Part shown: positions 1 through 5,455 of the stretch, in pieces | Numbering within the stretch: position 1 is the first letter of the stretch | How the letters are laid out: each line of letters opens with the position of its first letter | Source: Lentimicrobiaceae bacterium | GTDB lineage: Bacteria; Bacteroidota; Bacteroidia; Bacteroidales; JAGONC01 | DNA length: 5,455 nucleotides | Direction: 5' to 3' | Assembly: GCA_030621075.1 (NCBI GenBank) | Contig: JAUXII010000093.1 | Location: forward strand, 1 to 5,455 | The notes under the pieces: generated by a model | What the model was told of the DNA's origin: nothing | What the model saw: the letters and a program-made list of their open reading frames with translations, nothing else | The model's database searches: none | Program-made: the position numbers and the translations under genes

Positions 1-226
1 CTACCACTCTACAAACCGGCGGATTTGCATTTGGGGATATTTCAACCAGGTCAAGTTCGAGTTCATCAGCAATATCAATAGCTTCTCTGAGGTTATAAAT
101 TCCTGGTTCTACATTTTCACCAACCACACGTACTACGGGAGCAGTAATTAGATGATTTATACGATACTTTTCTTCTTTTTTTCGTTGATAACGCCGTCTA
201 CCGAAATATTTATGATTTGAAGCTAT
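1..226 (-). CDS. infC: Translation initiation factor IF-3, N-terminal part (truncated by window edge)
   Basis: IF-3 binds the 30S subunit, keeps it apart from the 50S and checks start-codon/initiator-tRNA pairing. The visible 75 codons on the minus strand read a basic leader (FGRRRYQRKKEEKYRINHLI), then APVVRVVGENVEPGIYNL, REAIDIADELELDLVEIS and PNANPPVCRVV. This is the IF-3 N-domain, matching RIN...LREAL...DLVEISPNAEPPVCR of other bacteria. The C-domain lies beyond position 1. The start is chosen as ATA at 226-224. The frame is open only back to the thrS stop TAA at 247-245. The only possible start before codon 34 that is well placed behind the AGGAGGT (239-233) is this ATA, and no ATG, GTG or TTG occurs before codon 34. 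Rare start codons in infC (AUU in E. coli) let IF-3 repress its own translation; the same control is inferred here. The gene lies 18 nt downstream of thrS in the same direction, so co-transcription is likely. Identity is very secure; the exact start is probable. Confidence 0.95.
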   Translation of the reverse strand, partial: MASNHKYFGRRRYQRKKEEKYRINHLITAPVVRVVGENVEPGIYNLREAIDIADELELDLVEISPNANPPVCRVV

Positions 227-232
227 TTTTTT

Positions 233-239
233 ACCTCCT
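233..239 (-). promoter_or_regulatory. Strong Shine-Dalgarno AGGAGGT that fixes the non-ATG start of infC
   Basis: The minus strand reads AGGAGGT, six A residues, then ATA. This is a full-length anti-16S match at good spacing (7 nt from AGGAGG to the start codon). It sits in the 18-nt gap between the thrS stop and infC. It stands out because thrS and the two secreted-protein genes in this window have no recognisable Shine-Dalgarno. A strong site next to a weak start codon fits a translation level set mainly by IF-3 discrimination (inference). Confidence 0.8.
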
Positions 240-244
240 ATAAT

Positions 245-2182
245 TTATGAATAAATTGTATTGACTTCATCATTAACACGCTTTATGAATTGATCGACTG
301 TAAACTTACCAAGATCTCCTTCACCCTGTTTTCTCACGGAGATGGTGCTTTCCGATTCTTCCTTTTCCCCAACAATGATCATATAGGGTATCTTATTCAC
401 TTCCGCATCCCGTATCTTCCTACCTGTCTTCTCACTCCGTTCATCAATTCGGGCGCGAAGATCGGAATTATTCAGCAAATTTAAAACTTTTTTAGCATAT
501 TTATTGTATTTTTCACTGATTGGCAATATGATAGCCTGAACCGGGGTAAGCCAAAGTGGGAATTTCCCGGCTGTATGTTCAATCAAAACAGCCACAAATC
601 TTTCCATCGATCCAAAAGGTGCCCTGTGAATCATGATAGGCCTGTGTTTTTTATTATCACTACCAATATACTCCATTTCAAACCGGTCGGGAAGATTATA
701 ATCGACCTGAATAGTGCCTAATTGCCATTCCCTTCCCAGTGCATCCCTGACCATAAAGTCCATTTTGGGCCCGTAAAAAGCAGCCTCGCCGTACTTAATA
801 ATGGTGTTGGGTAATTTTTTCTCAGCTGACACTTCCAATATTGCTGCTTCCGCTTTCTCCCAGTTCTCATCCGATCCTATGTATTTTTCCTTATCGGTTG
901 CATCGCGTAAAGAAATTTGTGTAGTAAAATCCTTAAAATCAAGCGCTTGAAAAATTTTCATTACAATATCGATCACCCCATTAAATTCATCCTTCAGTTG
1001 GTCGGGGCGACAGAAAATATGTGCATCATCCTGTGTAAAACCTCTAACACGTGTTAAACCGTGCAATTCCCCTGACTGCTCGTATCGATAAACCGTGCCA
1101 AATTCTGCCAGACGAATAGGCATATCTTTGTAAGAATGAGGTTTCGACTTATAAATCTCACAATGATGAGGGCAATTCATTGGTTTCAGAAAAAACTGTT
1201 CACCTTCTATTGGGGTATCGATTGGTTGAAATGAATCCTCACCATATTTATCGTAGTGTCCTGACAGTTTATAAAGCTCAACTTTGCCAATATGGGGTGT
1301 GATCACCTGTTCATAGCCAGCCTCTTTCTGAACTTTCTTCAGGAAGTTCTCAAGCCGTTCCCTTAACTCAGCACCACGAGGCAACCATAACGGCAAACCG
1401 GATCCTACTAATTGAGAAAAAGTAAATAATTCAAGGTCTTTGCCAATCCTGCGATGATCTCTTAGTTTTGCCTCCTCAATAAATTGCAGGTAATCAGTCA
1501 AATCCTTTTTCTTGAGAAATGTGATCCCATAAATGCGTGTAAGTTGTTTTCTTTTAATATCACCACGCCAATAAGCACCTGCAACATTTAATAATTTAAT
1601 AGCCTTGATAAAACCCGCATTTGGCAGATGAGGGCCTCTGCATAAATCAACAAAATCGCCCGACCGGTAAAACGTTATTTCACCATCATCAAGTTCATTG
1701 ATCAGTTCAAGCTTGTATTCATTGTTCTTCCGGGTAAAATATTCAATTGCTTCGGCTTTGGATACTTCCTGACGAATAAGAAGCTGCTTTTCCCTGGCAA
1801 ACTCCATCATTTTGTTTTCGATCTTCTCAAAATCCTTTTCTGAGATATCATAATCCCCAAAGTCTATATCGTAGTAAAATCCTTTTTCAATATTGGGGCC
1901 AATTCCAAACTTCACGCCGGGATAGAGTGCATTAATGGCTTCAGCCATCAGGTGTGCCGATGAATGCCATAATGTTGCCATACCCTCTTCATCCCTCGAA
2001 GTTAATAACCGAACATCAGCATCCTCATTAATGGGTCGTGTTGCATCCCAGACTTCTCCATTTATTTTAGCAGATAAAACATTTCGGGCCAGGCCCTCGC
2101 TAATATCCATGGCTATTTCAAGAGCAGTAACTCCTTCCTTATACTGCTTTTTTGTGCTATCCGGAAGTGTAATTGTGATCAT
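245..2182 (-). CDS. thrS: Threonyl-tRNA synthetase (ThrRS), full length
   Basis: This is a cytoplasmic class II aminoacyl-tRNA synthetase that charges tRNA-Thr with threonine using ATP. The 645 residues match the usual bacterial length (about 640). Domains in order are an N-terminal TGS domain (about 1-62), the editing domain with its HxxxH (H73, H77) and the paired C181/H185 in DLCRGPH, the catalytic core (about 245-540) and the anticodon-binding domain (about 546-640). In the core, motif 2 is visible as [20 protein letters not shown] with R366, and motif 3 as GSMERF with R528. The zinc ligands that recognise threonine are present as C337 (KPMNCPHH), H388 (QDDAHIF) and H519 (MIHRAPFG). All key editing and catalytic residues are intact, so it should be active and proofreading. 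The start ATG at 2182-2180 gives a normal TGS beginning (MITITLPDS). No Shine-Dalgarno precedes it, as is common in Bacteroidota. infC follows 18 nt downstream. Confidence 0.98.
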   Translation of the reverse strand: MITITLPDSTKKQYKEGVTALEIAMDISEGLARNVLSAKINGEVWDATRPINEDADVRLLTSRDEEGMATLWHSSAHLMAEAINALYPGVKFGIGPNIEKGFYYDIDFGDYDISEKDFEKIENKMMEFAREKQLLIRQEVSKAEAIEYFTRKNNEYKLELINELDDGEITFYRSGDFVDLCRGPHLPNAGFIKAIKLLNVAGAYWRGDIKRKQLTRIYGITFLKKKDLTDYLQFIEEAKLRDHRRIGKDLELFTFSQLVGSGLPLWLPRGAELRERLENFLKKVQKEAGYEQVITPHIGKVELYKLSGHYDKYGEDSFQPIDTPIEGEQFFLKPMNCPHHCEIYKSKPHSYKDMPIRLAEFGTVYRYEQSGELHGLTRVRGFTQDDAHIFCRPDQLKDEFNGVIDIVMKIFQALDFKDFTTQISLRDATDKEKYIGSDENWEKAEAAILEVSAEKKLPNTIIKYGEAAFYGPKMDFMVRDALGREWQLGTIQVDYNLPDRFEMEYIGSDNKKHRPIMIHRAPFGSMERFVAVLIEHTAGKFPLWLTPVQAIILPISEKYNKYAKKVLNLLNNSDLRARIDERSEKTGRKIRDAEVNKIPYMIIVGEKEESESTISVRKQGEGDLGKFTVDQFIKRVNDEVNTIYS

Positions 2183-2213
2183 ACTAATTTATTCTGTTAG
2201 GTAAAATTGGGTG

Positions 2214-2221
2214 CAAAGATA
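2214..2221 (-). promoter_or_regulatory. Putative -7 promoter box of the thrS-infC operon (TATCTTTG)
   Basis: The minus strand reads TATCTTTG, a full match to the Bacteroidota -7 consensus TAnnTTTG. It lies 31 nt upstream of the thrS ATG, which would leave a leader of about 25 nt. I found no clear -33 TTG/TTTG at the expected 19-21 nt spacing, so this is a motif-based guess. The leader shows no hairpin like the E. coli thrS operator. Confidence 0.45.
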
Positions 2222-2244
2222 TTGAAAAATTAAGATTTTTTAAT

Positions 2245-2278
2245 TTATTGGCTCAATAATATTTTTTTATTACTTTTA
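2245..2278 (+). promoter_or_regulatory. Putative Bacteroidota-type promoter for the secreted-protein gene
   Basis: TTATTG at 2245-2250 (-33 type) is followed by a 20-nt spacer and TACTTTTA at 2271-2278. The latter matches the -7 consensus TAnnTTTG except at the last base. Spacing fits the Bacteroidota sigma-ABfr arrangement. Transcription would start near 2283-2286, giving a leader of about 50 nt before the ATG. The second gene copy has the perfect form TACTTTTG at the equivalent place, which supports this call. Confidence 0.5.
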
Positions 2279-2335
2279 TTGCTCGTTGAGCAAAAACTTA
2301 AGAATTTCTAATAATCAAATGTTTAATTAATAAAA

Positions 2336-4285
2336 ATGATCATGAAAAAATTATTACTATTTTCAGTTCTATTCGCATTTGCTATATCCTTAAATGCGCA
2401 GTCGCGTAGTGCTTTGAAGAGTGAACGAAAAAATATGCGAAATAAGGTTGAATCCATAAAGCAGTCGGCTGACCCGTTAACTCCAACCTTCAGGCCTTTC
2501 AAACCTATCAATATTCTTGGTGCCACGTCAAGGGATCTTTTTAAGGTGCCTATTGCTTCTTCTTATAACCCATATTCGTTGCTTGTTGAGGAGAGCACAG
2601 CACTCACGTATAATGAAGATCTTAACATGGTGATGTTCACAGCTCGTCAATGCGCCTCATATCCTGACTATTCAGGAGGAGCAAATGCCAGTGGATTCAT
2701 TCAATCTTCCTTTTCTATTGATGGAGGGATGACTTTCGACTCTTCATTAATTATTTATGATGATTATACCGGACCAATTAATGTTGGACGTTATCCTTCC
2801 GGCGTAATTTATAACCCGCCAGGTAATACAGATCCTTATGAAGCCTACTCTGTTATATGTGGACCTTTTTGGGAGGTGGGTTATCCAGCCGGAGCATGGG
2901 ATGGTAACTATTTTGCCAGTATGAAAATTGATTCTACCAACGGAAATATTCAGAAAGTTTTCTATGATGATCCTGATGTACATATGGAGTTTGCCAGGAG
3001 GTTCCTTACAGCATGTGATGATGGTACTTTTCATGTTTATGCGAATGACCATCAGGATAACGGTATGTATTATACCTCATATGAGATTATTTTAAACGAT
3101 GGTGTATGGGATGCAGATGAGAATGCCGTTGAATGGACCCGCTGGGAAGATATACCGGAATATACTGAAGACTCCGAGGGTTTCCCCAATGGTAACCCCT
3201 GGCCTGGTTACGCATGGTCAAAAGATGGCCAGACCGGTTATTTAGTTTATACTGGTAATCATGAAGACTCTCCCTATGCATGGGCTTATACACCTTTTGC
3301 TTACAAAACAGAAAATGGCGGCGAAGACTGGGACCTTATGGATATTTTTGACTTCAGAGACATTCCGACCATTTATGACTCTTTATTCCCTGCAAGTGGT
3401 ACTACTGAAAAACATCCTTATGTATCCTCCCCAAGTGATGTTTTAGTTGATGCGGATGGCATGCTGCACTATTTGTGTTATGTATATAGCGCATCCAGTA
3501 TTGATCCTGACTCAATGGGCTGGATCTGGACTTTTACTAATATACAAGGGATATTGTACGACTTATATACAACACCCGATGGTGGTTGGGATGCCCAGGC
3601 CATTGATTTTGTCCTGGCAAAGAATGTCGATGCTGCAAACGACCCGTTAGGAGTTGGATATAGTGCCAGGCCGCAAATGTCACAGTCTCCTGACGGAACT
3701 AAGATTTTTTATGTGTGGATGGATACCGATCCTGCTTTATCAGAGCTAAACCTGTTTCCGGATATCGTTGCTCAAGGTGCGGATATAAATGCTTCTCTCT
3801 GGCTCCCTACGCAAAACATTACTTATCTAACACAGTTCTGGGCCCTGGATAATTATTATATGTATTGTTCTGATTATGCCATAGATCATGGTGAAGGGTT
3901 ATACTCAGTGCCGGTTACTACTACCAGGCTTGGTGAATCAGATTTATCTCCGGTATATCACTCATTGTTACATGGGGTTGATTTTTTGTTTGAAGTTGGT
4001 ATCGATGAAAAAATTGAATTCAATCAAATCAGCAATGTATCACAGAATTTCCCGAACCCTTTTAGTGGAACATCTGTTGTTACGGTTGAGTTGACAGAAT
4101 CATCTAACCTGAGTATCGAGGTATTTAACCTGATGGGCCAAAAAGTGTATGATTATAATGCAGGCATTGTTGGATCAGGCGTTCATCAGTTGACTATTGA
4201 TGGTTCAAACCTTCAGTCAGGGGTATTTTTCTATACCGTGAAAGCTGGTGAAAACAGTGTTACAAGGAAGATGATCGTTAACTAA
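2336..4285 (+). CDS. Secreted Asp-box (beta-propeller-like) protein with T9SS type A sorting domain
   Basis: This protein is exported and probably surface-attached or released through the type IX secretion system; its substrate is unknown. Numbering is from the first ATG at 2336. ATG at 2342 is an equally plausible start and gives the cleaner signal peptide MKKLLLFSVLFAFAISLNAQ, with predicted cleavage near A21/Q22 and no lipobox. The middle (about 80-550) is rich in W, Y, D and G. It contains Asp-box motifs of the S/T-x-D/N-x-G-x-T/D-W/F type: SIDGGMTF (127-134) and TENGGEDW (325-332). Looser relatives are SKDGQTGY (295-302) and TTPDGGWD (412-419). Asp boxes mark beta-propellers such as the sialidase/BNR families. 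I do not see a sialidase catalytic arginine triad or FRIP motif, so no enzyme activity is claimed. The C-terminus (about 563-649) is a typical T9SS sorting domain: QNFPNPFSGTSVV, the NLMGQKVY strand, and the basic end VTRKMIVN. A strong terminator follows, so it is probably monocistronic. A second, truncated copy begins at 5032. Confidence 0.88.
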   Translation: MIMKKLLLFSVLFAFAISLNAQSRSALKSERKNMRNKVESIKQSADPLTPTFRPFKPINILGATSRDLFKVPIASSYNPYSLLVEESTALTYNEDLNMVMFTARQCASYPDYSGGANASGFIQSSFSIDGGMTFDSSLIIYDDYTGPINVGRYPSGVIYNPPGNTDPYEAYSVICGPFWEVGYPAGAWDGNYFASMKIDSTNGNIQKVFYDDPDVHMEFARRFLTACDDGTFHVYANDHQDNGMYYTSYEIILNDGVWDADENAVEWTRWEDIPEYTEDSEGFPNGNPWPGYAWSKDGQTGYLVYTGNHEDSPYAWAYTPFAYKTENGGEDWDLMDIFDFRDIPTIYDSLFPASGTTEKHPYVSSPSDVLVDADGMLHYLCYVYSASSIDPDSMGWIWTFTNIQGILYDLYTTPDGGWDAQAIDFVLAKNVDAANDPLGVGYSARPQMSQSPDGTKIFYVWMDTDPALSELNLFPDIVAQGADINASLWLPTQNITYLTQFWALDNYYMYCSDYAIDHGEGLYSVPVTTTRLGESDLSPVYHSLLHGVDFLFEVGIDEKIEFNQISNVSQNFPNPFSGTSVVTVELTESSNLSIEVFNLMGQKVYDYNAGIVGSGVHQLTIDGSNLQSGVFFYTVKAGENSVTRKMIVN

Positions 4286-4308
4286 AACGACTTCTTGCCG
4301 AATATCAT

Positions 4309-4338
4309 AAAGGACTGCCAAGGCAGTCCTTTTTTTTT
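4309..4338 (+). terminator. Intrinsic terminator of the secreted-protein gene
   Basis: A perfect 10-bp stem, AAAGGACTGC (4309-4318) pairing with GCAGTCCTTT (4323-4332), encloses a CAAG loop. It runs straight into a nine-T tract (4330-4338). It lies 23 nt after the stop codon. On the opposite strand the stem is followed by only three Ts, so it is directional and serves the plus-strand gene. Confidence 0.92.
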
Positions 4339-4457
4339 GCCTTTTTTGCCAAATATGTTTTTTGGGGTAATACTGTATGTTGAAAAAAAAATGAGGAAGT
4401 AGTGCGAATATTTTGGATGTCTGAATGCGGAAAACAAGACAGATGTTTTTAGATCGT
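4339..4457. other. Intergenic A/T-rich stretch with nothing recognisable
   Basis: Between the terminator and the repeat cluster there are short homopolymer runs (T6, A9) and no credible reading frame, promoter or hairpin. Together with the repeat cluster that follows, it makes up the 462-bp gene-free interval between the stop of the first secreted-protein gene and the TPR remnant. Confidence 0.5.
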
Positions 4458-4585
4458 GGATCAAGTCTGGGATGACAGAGGAGTTGTAATAATGGAGGTC
4501 CCGGATCAAGTCGAAGTAACTGAGCTGCGGTAATCATGGAGGTTCCAGATCAAGTCGAAGTAACTGAGGTGTGGTAATCATGGAG
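4458..4585 (+). repeat. Three imperfect tandem copies of a 44-45-bp repeat with GATCAAGTC core
   Basis: The core GATCAAGTC recurs at 4459, 4504 and 4548, so the period is 45 then 44 bp. The first unit keeps GGATCAAGTCTGGGATGAC, close to the palindromic element GGATCAAGTCCGGGATGAC found scattered between genes in many bacterial genomes. Units two and three share a decayed right arm, GATCAAGTCGAAGTAACTGA, followed by GGTAATCATGGAG. This implies that the unit was copied after it had decayed. No frame through it looks like a protein. Confidence 0.75.
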
Positions 4586-4605
4586 ATCCCTGCTTTCGCA
4601 GGGAT
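4586..4605. repeat. Perfect palindromic repeat unit ATCCCTGC-TTTC-GCAGGGAT
   Basis: An 8-bp perfect stem, ATCCCTGC (4586-4593) and GCAGGGAT (4598-4605), with a TTTC loop is followed by GACG. It has the form of the common dispersed intergenic element with a 'CTTTCG' centre and a GATGAC tail. It closes the tandem array just upstream. There is no T tract, so it is unlikely to be a terminator. Confidence 0.75.
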
Positions 4606-4635
4606 GACGTGCCAATGAATGAAAAATGTGAGCAT

Positions 4636-4663
4636 CGTCATCCCGGGCTTGCACCGGGATCTC
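4636..4663. repeat. Palindromic repeat in opposite orientation (CGTCATCCCGG...CCGGGATCTC)
   Basis: ATCCCGG (4640-4646) and CCGGGAT (4654-4660) form a 7-bp stem with loop GCTTGCA. The left end CGTCATCCC (4636-4644) is the exact reverse complement of GGGATGACG (4601-4609) in the preceding unit. The two hairpins are therefore mirror-oriented, 26 nt apart, and could also pair with each other. This is a BIME-like arrangement: two REP-type units in inverted orientation. Such units are often moved by RAYT-type transposases, but none is present here. Confidence 0.75.
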
Positions 4664-4705
4664 AATATTAATACATTATCTCTCTAACTTGCACCGGGAT
4701 CTCAA
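4648..4705 (+). repeat. 18-bp direct repeat pair carrying half of the palindrome
   Basis: CTTGCACCGGGATCTCAA occurs at 4648-4665 and again at 4688-4705, exactly 40 bp apart. The second copy has only the right half of the palindrome, so it looks like a partial duplication or a truncated unit. The bases between are A/T-rich (AATATTAATACATTATC) and show nothing else. Confidence 0.8.
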
Positions 4706-4728
4706 AATGGACGCCTCAAGCCATTTTG
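4703..4728. repeat. Small perfect inverted repeat (CAAAATGG / CCATTTTG)
   Basis: Eight base pairs (4703-4710 with 4721-4728) enclose a 10-nt loop, ACGCCTCAAG. It lies 20 nt beyond the stop of the TPR remnant, read on the minus strand. It could be a leftover terminator stem, but no T tract follows on either strand. Function is unknown and it may be chance. Confidence 0.45.
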
Positions 4729-4747
4729 TGACCTTTGTTAAAAGATC

Positions 4748-4957
4748 TTACTCCACACGGTATTTTCCAATCAGCTCCTTAATTTTACCACCATACGAAT
4801 CGGTAAATCCGAGATCCAGCGATTGCTGCAAGTCAACACAAGCCATGTTCATATTTTTAATTTCAATAAATAGCAACGCTCAGTTTTTGAAGGAATATGA
4901 ATTGTTAAGGTCAAGACTAATGGTTTTTTTTATGTCGGTAATAGTATCATAATTAAT
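4748..4957 (-). pseudogene. 3' remnant of a TPR-repeat protein gene, with an in-frame TGA
   Basis: The minus strand reads NYDTITDIKKTISLDLNNSY, SFKN, a TGA stop at 4882-4880, then ALLFIEIKNMNMACVDLQQS, LDLGFTDSYGGKIKELIGKY, RVE and a TAA at 4750-4748. The pattern is a classic tetratricopeptide repeat plus the usual C-terminal cap. A..D..K.I.LD..N is followed by the (R)ALL.IE.KN...AC.DL..S.DLG helix pair and a KELI.KY tail. Between N and A the TPR consensus usually has R, so the TGA is readily explained by CGA to TGA. No start codon or N-terminal part is present. Upstream, the frame runs into the T-rich leader of the second secreted-protein gene, where TPR similarity stops. The intact gene would have held more repeats. 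An alternative is a tiny expressed 36-codon peptide from the internal ATG at 4855, but it lacks a ribosome site. The family call rests on sequence pattern only. Confidence 0.7.
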
Positions 4958-5031
4958 TTTTTTATTACTTTTGTGGTTCGTTAGGCAAAAATTCAAGAAT
5001 TTCTAATAATCAAATGTTTAATTAAAAAAAA
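4956..5031 (+). repeat. Duplicated leader/promoter segment (second copy of 2261-2335)
   Basis: Bases 4956-5031 align with 2261-2335 with about seven substitutions and a small change in the A-run before the ATG. A 31-nt block is identical (2300-2330 and 4995-5025). The similarity starts at the shared ATTTTTTTATTACTTTT and is lost to the left, so the duplicated unit begins at the -7 promoter region and continues into the coding sequence to the window end. Confidence 0.9.
4966..4973 (+). promoter_or_regulatory. Putative -7 promoter box of the second secreted-protein gene (TACTTTTG)
   Basis: TACTTTTG is an exact match to the Bacteroidota -7 consensus TAnnTTTG, 58 nt before the first ATG. The expected -33 position (around 4940-4946) holds no TTG, unlike the first copy. 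The -33 part of the first gene's promoter seems not to have been carried by the duplication, so strength may differ between the copies. Confidence 0.45.
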
Positions 5032-5455
5032 ATGATCATGAAAAAATTATTACTGTTTTCAGTTCTAATCGCATTTGCTATATCTTTAAATGCACAAATG
5101 CGTGGAACTACGAAAGGTGAACGGAAATTTGCCGGGCAAAAGGTTGAATCCATAACGCAGTCTGCTGACCCAACATTTTCAACTTTCAGGCCTTTCAAAC
5201 CTGCCAATGTTCTTGGCGCTACATCAAGGGATCTTTTTAAGGTACCTGTTGCTTCTTCTGGTAACCTATATTCATTGCTTGTTGAGGAATGCACGGCTCT
5301 CACGTATAATGCAGATCTCAATACGGTGATGTTCACAGCGCGTCAATGCGCCTCATATCCTGACTGGGCTGGAGGACCAAATGCCAGTGGATACATTCAA
5401 TCTTCCTTTTCTATTGATGGAGGGATGACTTTCGACTCTTCATTGGTTATTTATG
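5032..5455 (+). CDS. Second paralog of the secreted Asp-box/T9SS protein, N-terminal part (truncated by window edge)
   Basis: Translation from ATG at 5032 (or 5038, as in the first copy) gives MKKLLLFSVLIAFAISLNAQ as signal peptide. A variable stretch MRGTTKGERKFAGQKVES follows, then RPFKPANVLGATSRDLFKVP, LLVEECTALTYNADLN, TVMFTARQCASYPD and the Asp box SIDGGMTF. The frame is open through 5455, about 141 codons, with no stop. By eye about 27 of 139 residues differ from the first copy (roughly 80% identity), and there are no net insertions or deletions. Export by the Sec pathway and then T9SS is inferred from the paralog, since the sorting domain lies beyond the window. The DNA identity and open frame suggest a functional gene under constraint. 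It lies 746 bp after the stop of the first copy, on the same strand, probably with its own promoter. Confidence 0.88.
   Translation, partial: MIMKKLLLFSVLIAFAISLNAQMRGTTKGERKFAGQKVESITQSADPTFSTFRPFKPANVLGATSRDLFKVPVASSGNLYSLLVEECTALTYNADLNTVMFTARQCASYPDWAGGPNASGYIQSSFSIDGGMTFDSSLVIY

Noticed and set aside
1935..2204. Plus-strand open frame opposite the 5' end of thrS
   Set aside because: It is antisense to the TGS and editing domains of thrS, with no supporting signal.
2183..2213. thrS leader operator or T-box
   Set aside because: The inferred leader is only about 25 nt, with no stem-loop mimicking the tRNA-Thr anticodon arm and no T-box motif.
2281..2291. Small hairpin GCTC-GTT-GAGC in the leader of the first secreted-protein gene
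   Set aside because: It is a four-base-pair stem that is not preserved in the second copy (GGTTCGTTAGGC), so it is probably chance.
2747..3293. Minus-strand open frames inside the secreted-protein gene
   Set aside because: They are antisense shadows of a coding frame with clear protein features (Asp boxes, sorting domain).
4217..4537. Minus-strand open frames around 4217-4537
   Set aside because: They overlap the 3' end of the secreted-protein gene, its terminator and the repeat cluster. Composition is that of random reading, with poly-K/F from homopolymers.
4458..4605. CRISPR-like array
   Set aside because: There are only three imperfect units. The 'spacers' are themselves similar between units, repeat cores are short, and no cas gene is present.
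4689..4952. Plus-strand open frame of 87 codons
   Set aside because: It is antisense to the TPR remnant, runs through the repeat at its start, has no ribosome site, and its peptide has no recognisable pattern. The minus-strand reading gives a clear TPR signature instead.
5022..5336. Minus-strand open frame opposite the second paralog
   Set aside because: A similar antisense frame exists opposite the first copy, simply because the sense sequence is duplicated. The sense strand carries the signal peptide and conserved motifs.

Overview
This window most likely comes from a member of the Bacteroidota, probably a Bacteroidales/Marinilabiliales-like lineage (inference). Three observations support this. 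The large secreted protein ends in a type IX secretion system (T9SS) C-terminal sorting domain. The putative promoters have the Bacteroidota -7 form TAnnTTTG. The genes on the right half start without a Shine-Dalgarno sequence, after A/T-rich leaders. Base composition is moderately A/T-rich.

Left part, minus strand (1-2182): thrS (threonyl-tRNA synthetase, complete) is followed after 18 nt by infC (translation initiation factor IF-3, running off the left edge). This is the widely conserved thrS-infC translation operon. The infC reading frame has no ATG, GTG or TTG that would give a sensible start. It appears to begin at ATA behind a perfect AGGAGGT, in line with the known rare-start autoregulation of infC.

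Middle (2183-4338): a 153-bp divergent promoter region separates thrS from a plus-strand gene for a 649-residue secreted protein. That protein has a signal peptide, Asp-box motifs typical of beta-propellers and a T9SS type A sorting domain. A strong intrinsic terminator follows it.

Right part (4339-5455): a roughly 400-bp intergenic stretch holds decayed palindromic repeats of the 'ATCCCGGRCTTGATCCGGGAT' kind (a BIME/REP-like cluster). Next comes the minus-strand 3' remnant of a TPR protein gene, broken by an in-frame TGA. The last 500 bp are the start of a second copy of the secreted-protein gene, about 80% identical in protein, together with its leader and -7 promoter box. This second gene runs off the right edge. 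The two secreted proteins form a tandem paralog family, and the TPR remnant abuts the left edge of the duplicated segment.

I see no defence system, CRISPR array, tRNA, rRNA or transposase. The points most worth a second look are the ATA start of infC, the tandem duplication with an unusually conserved leader, the TPR pseudogene with one nonsense codon, and the repeat cluster.
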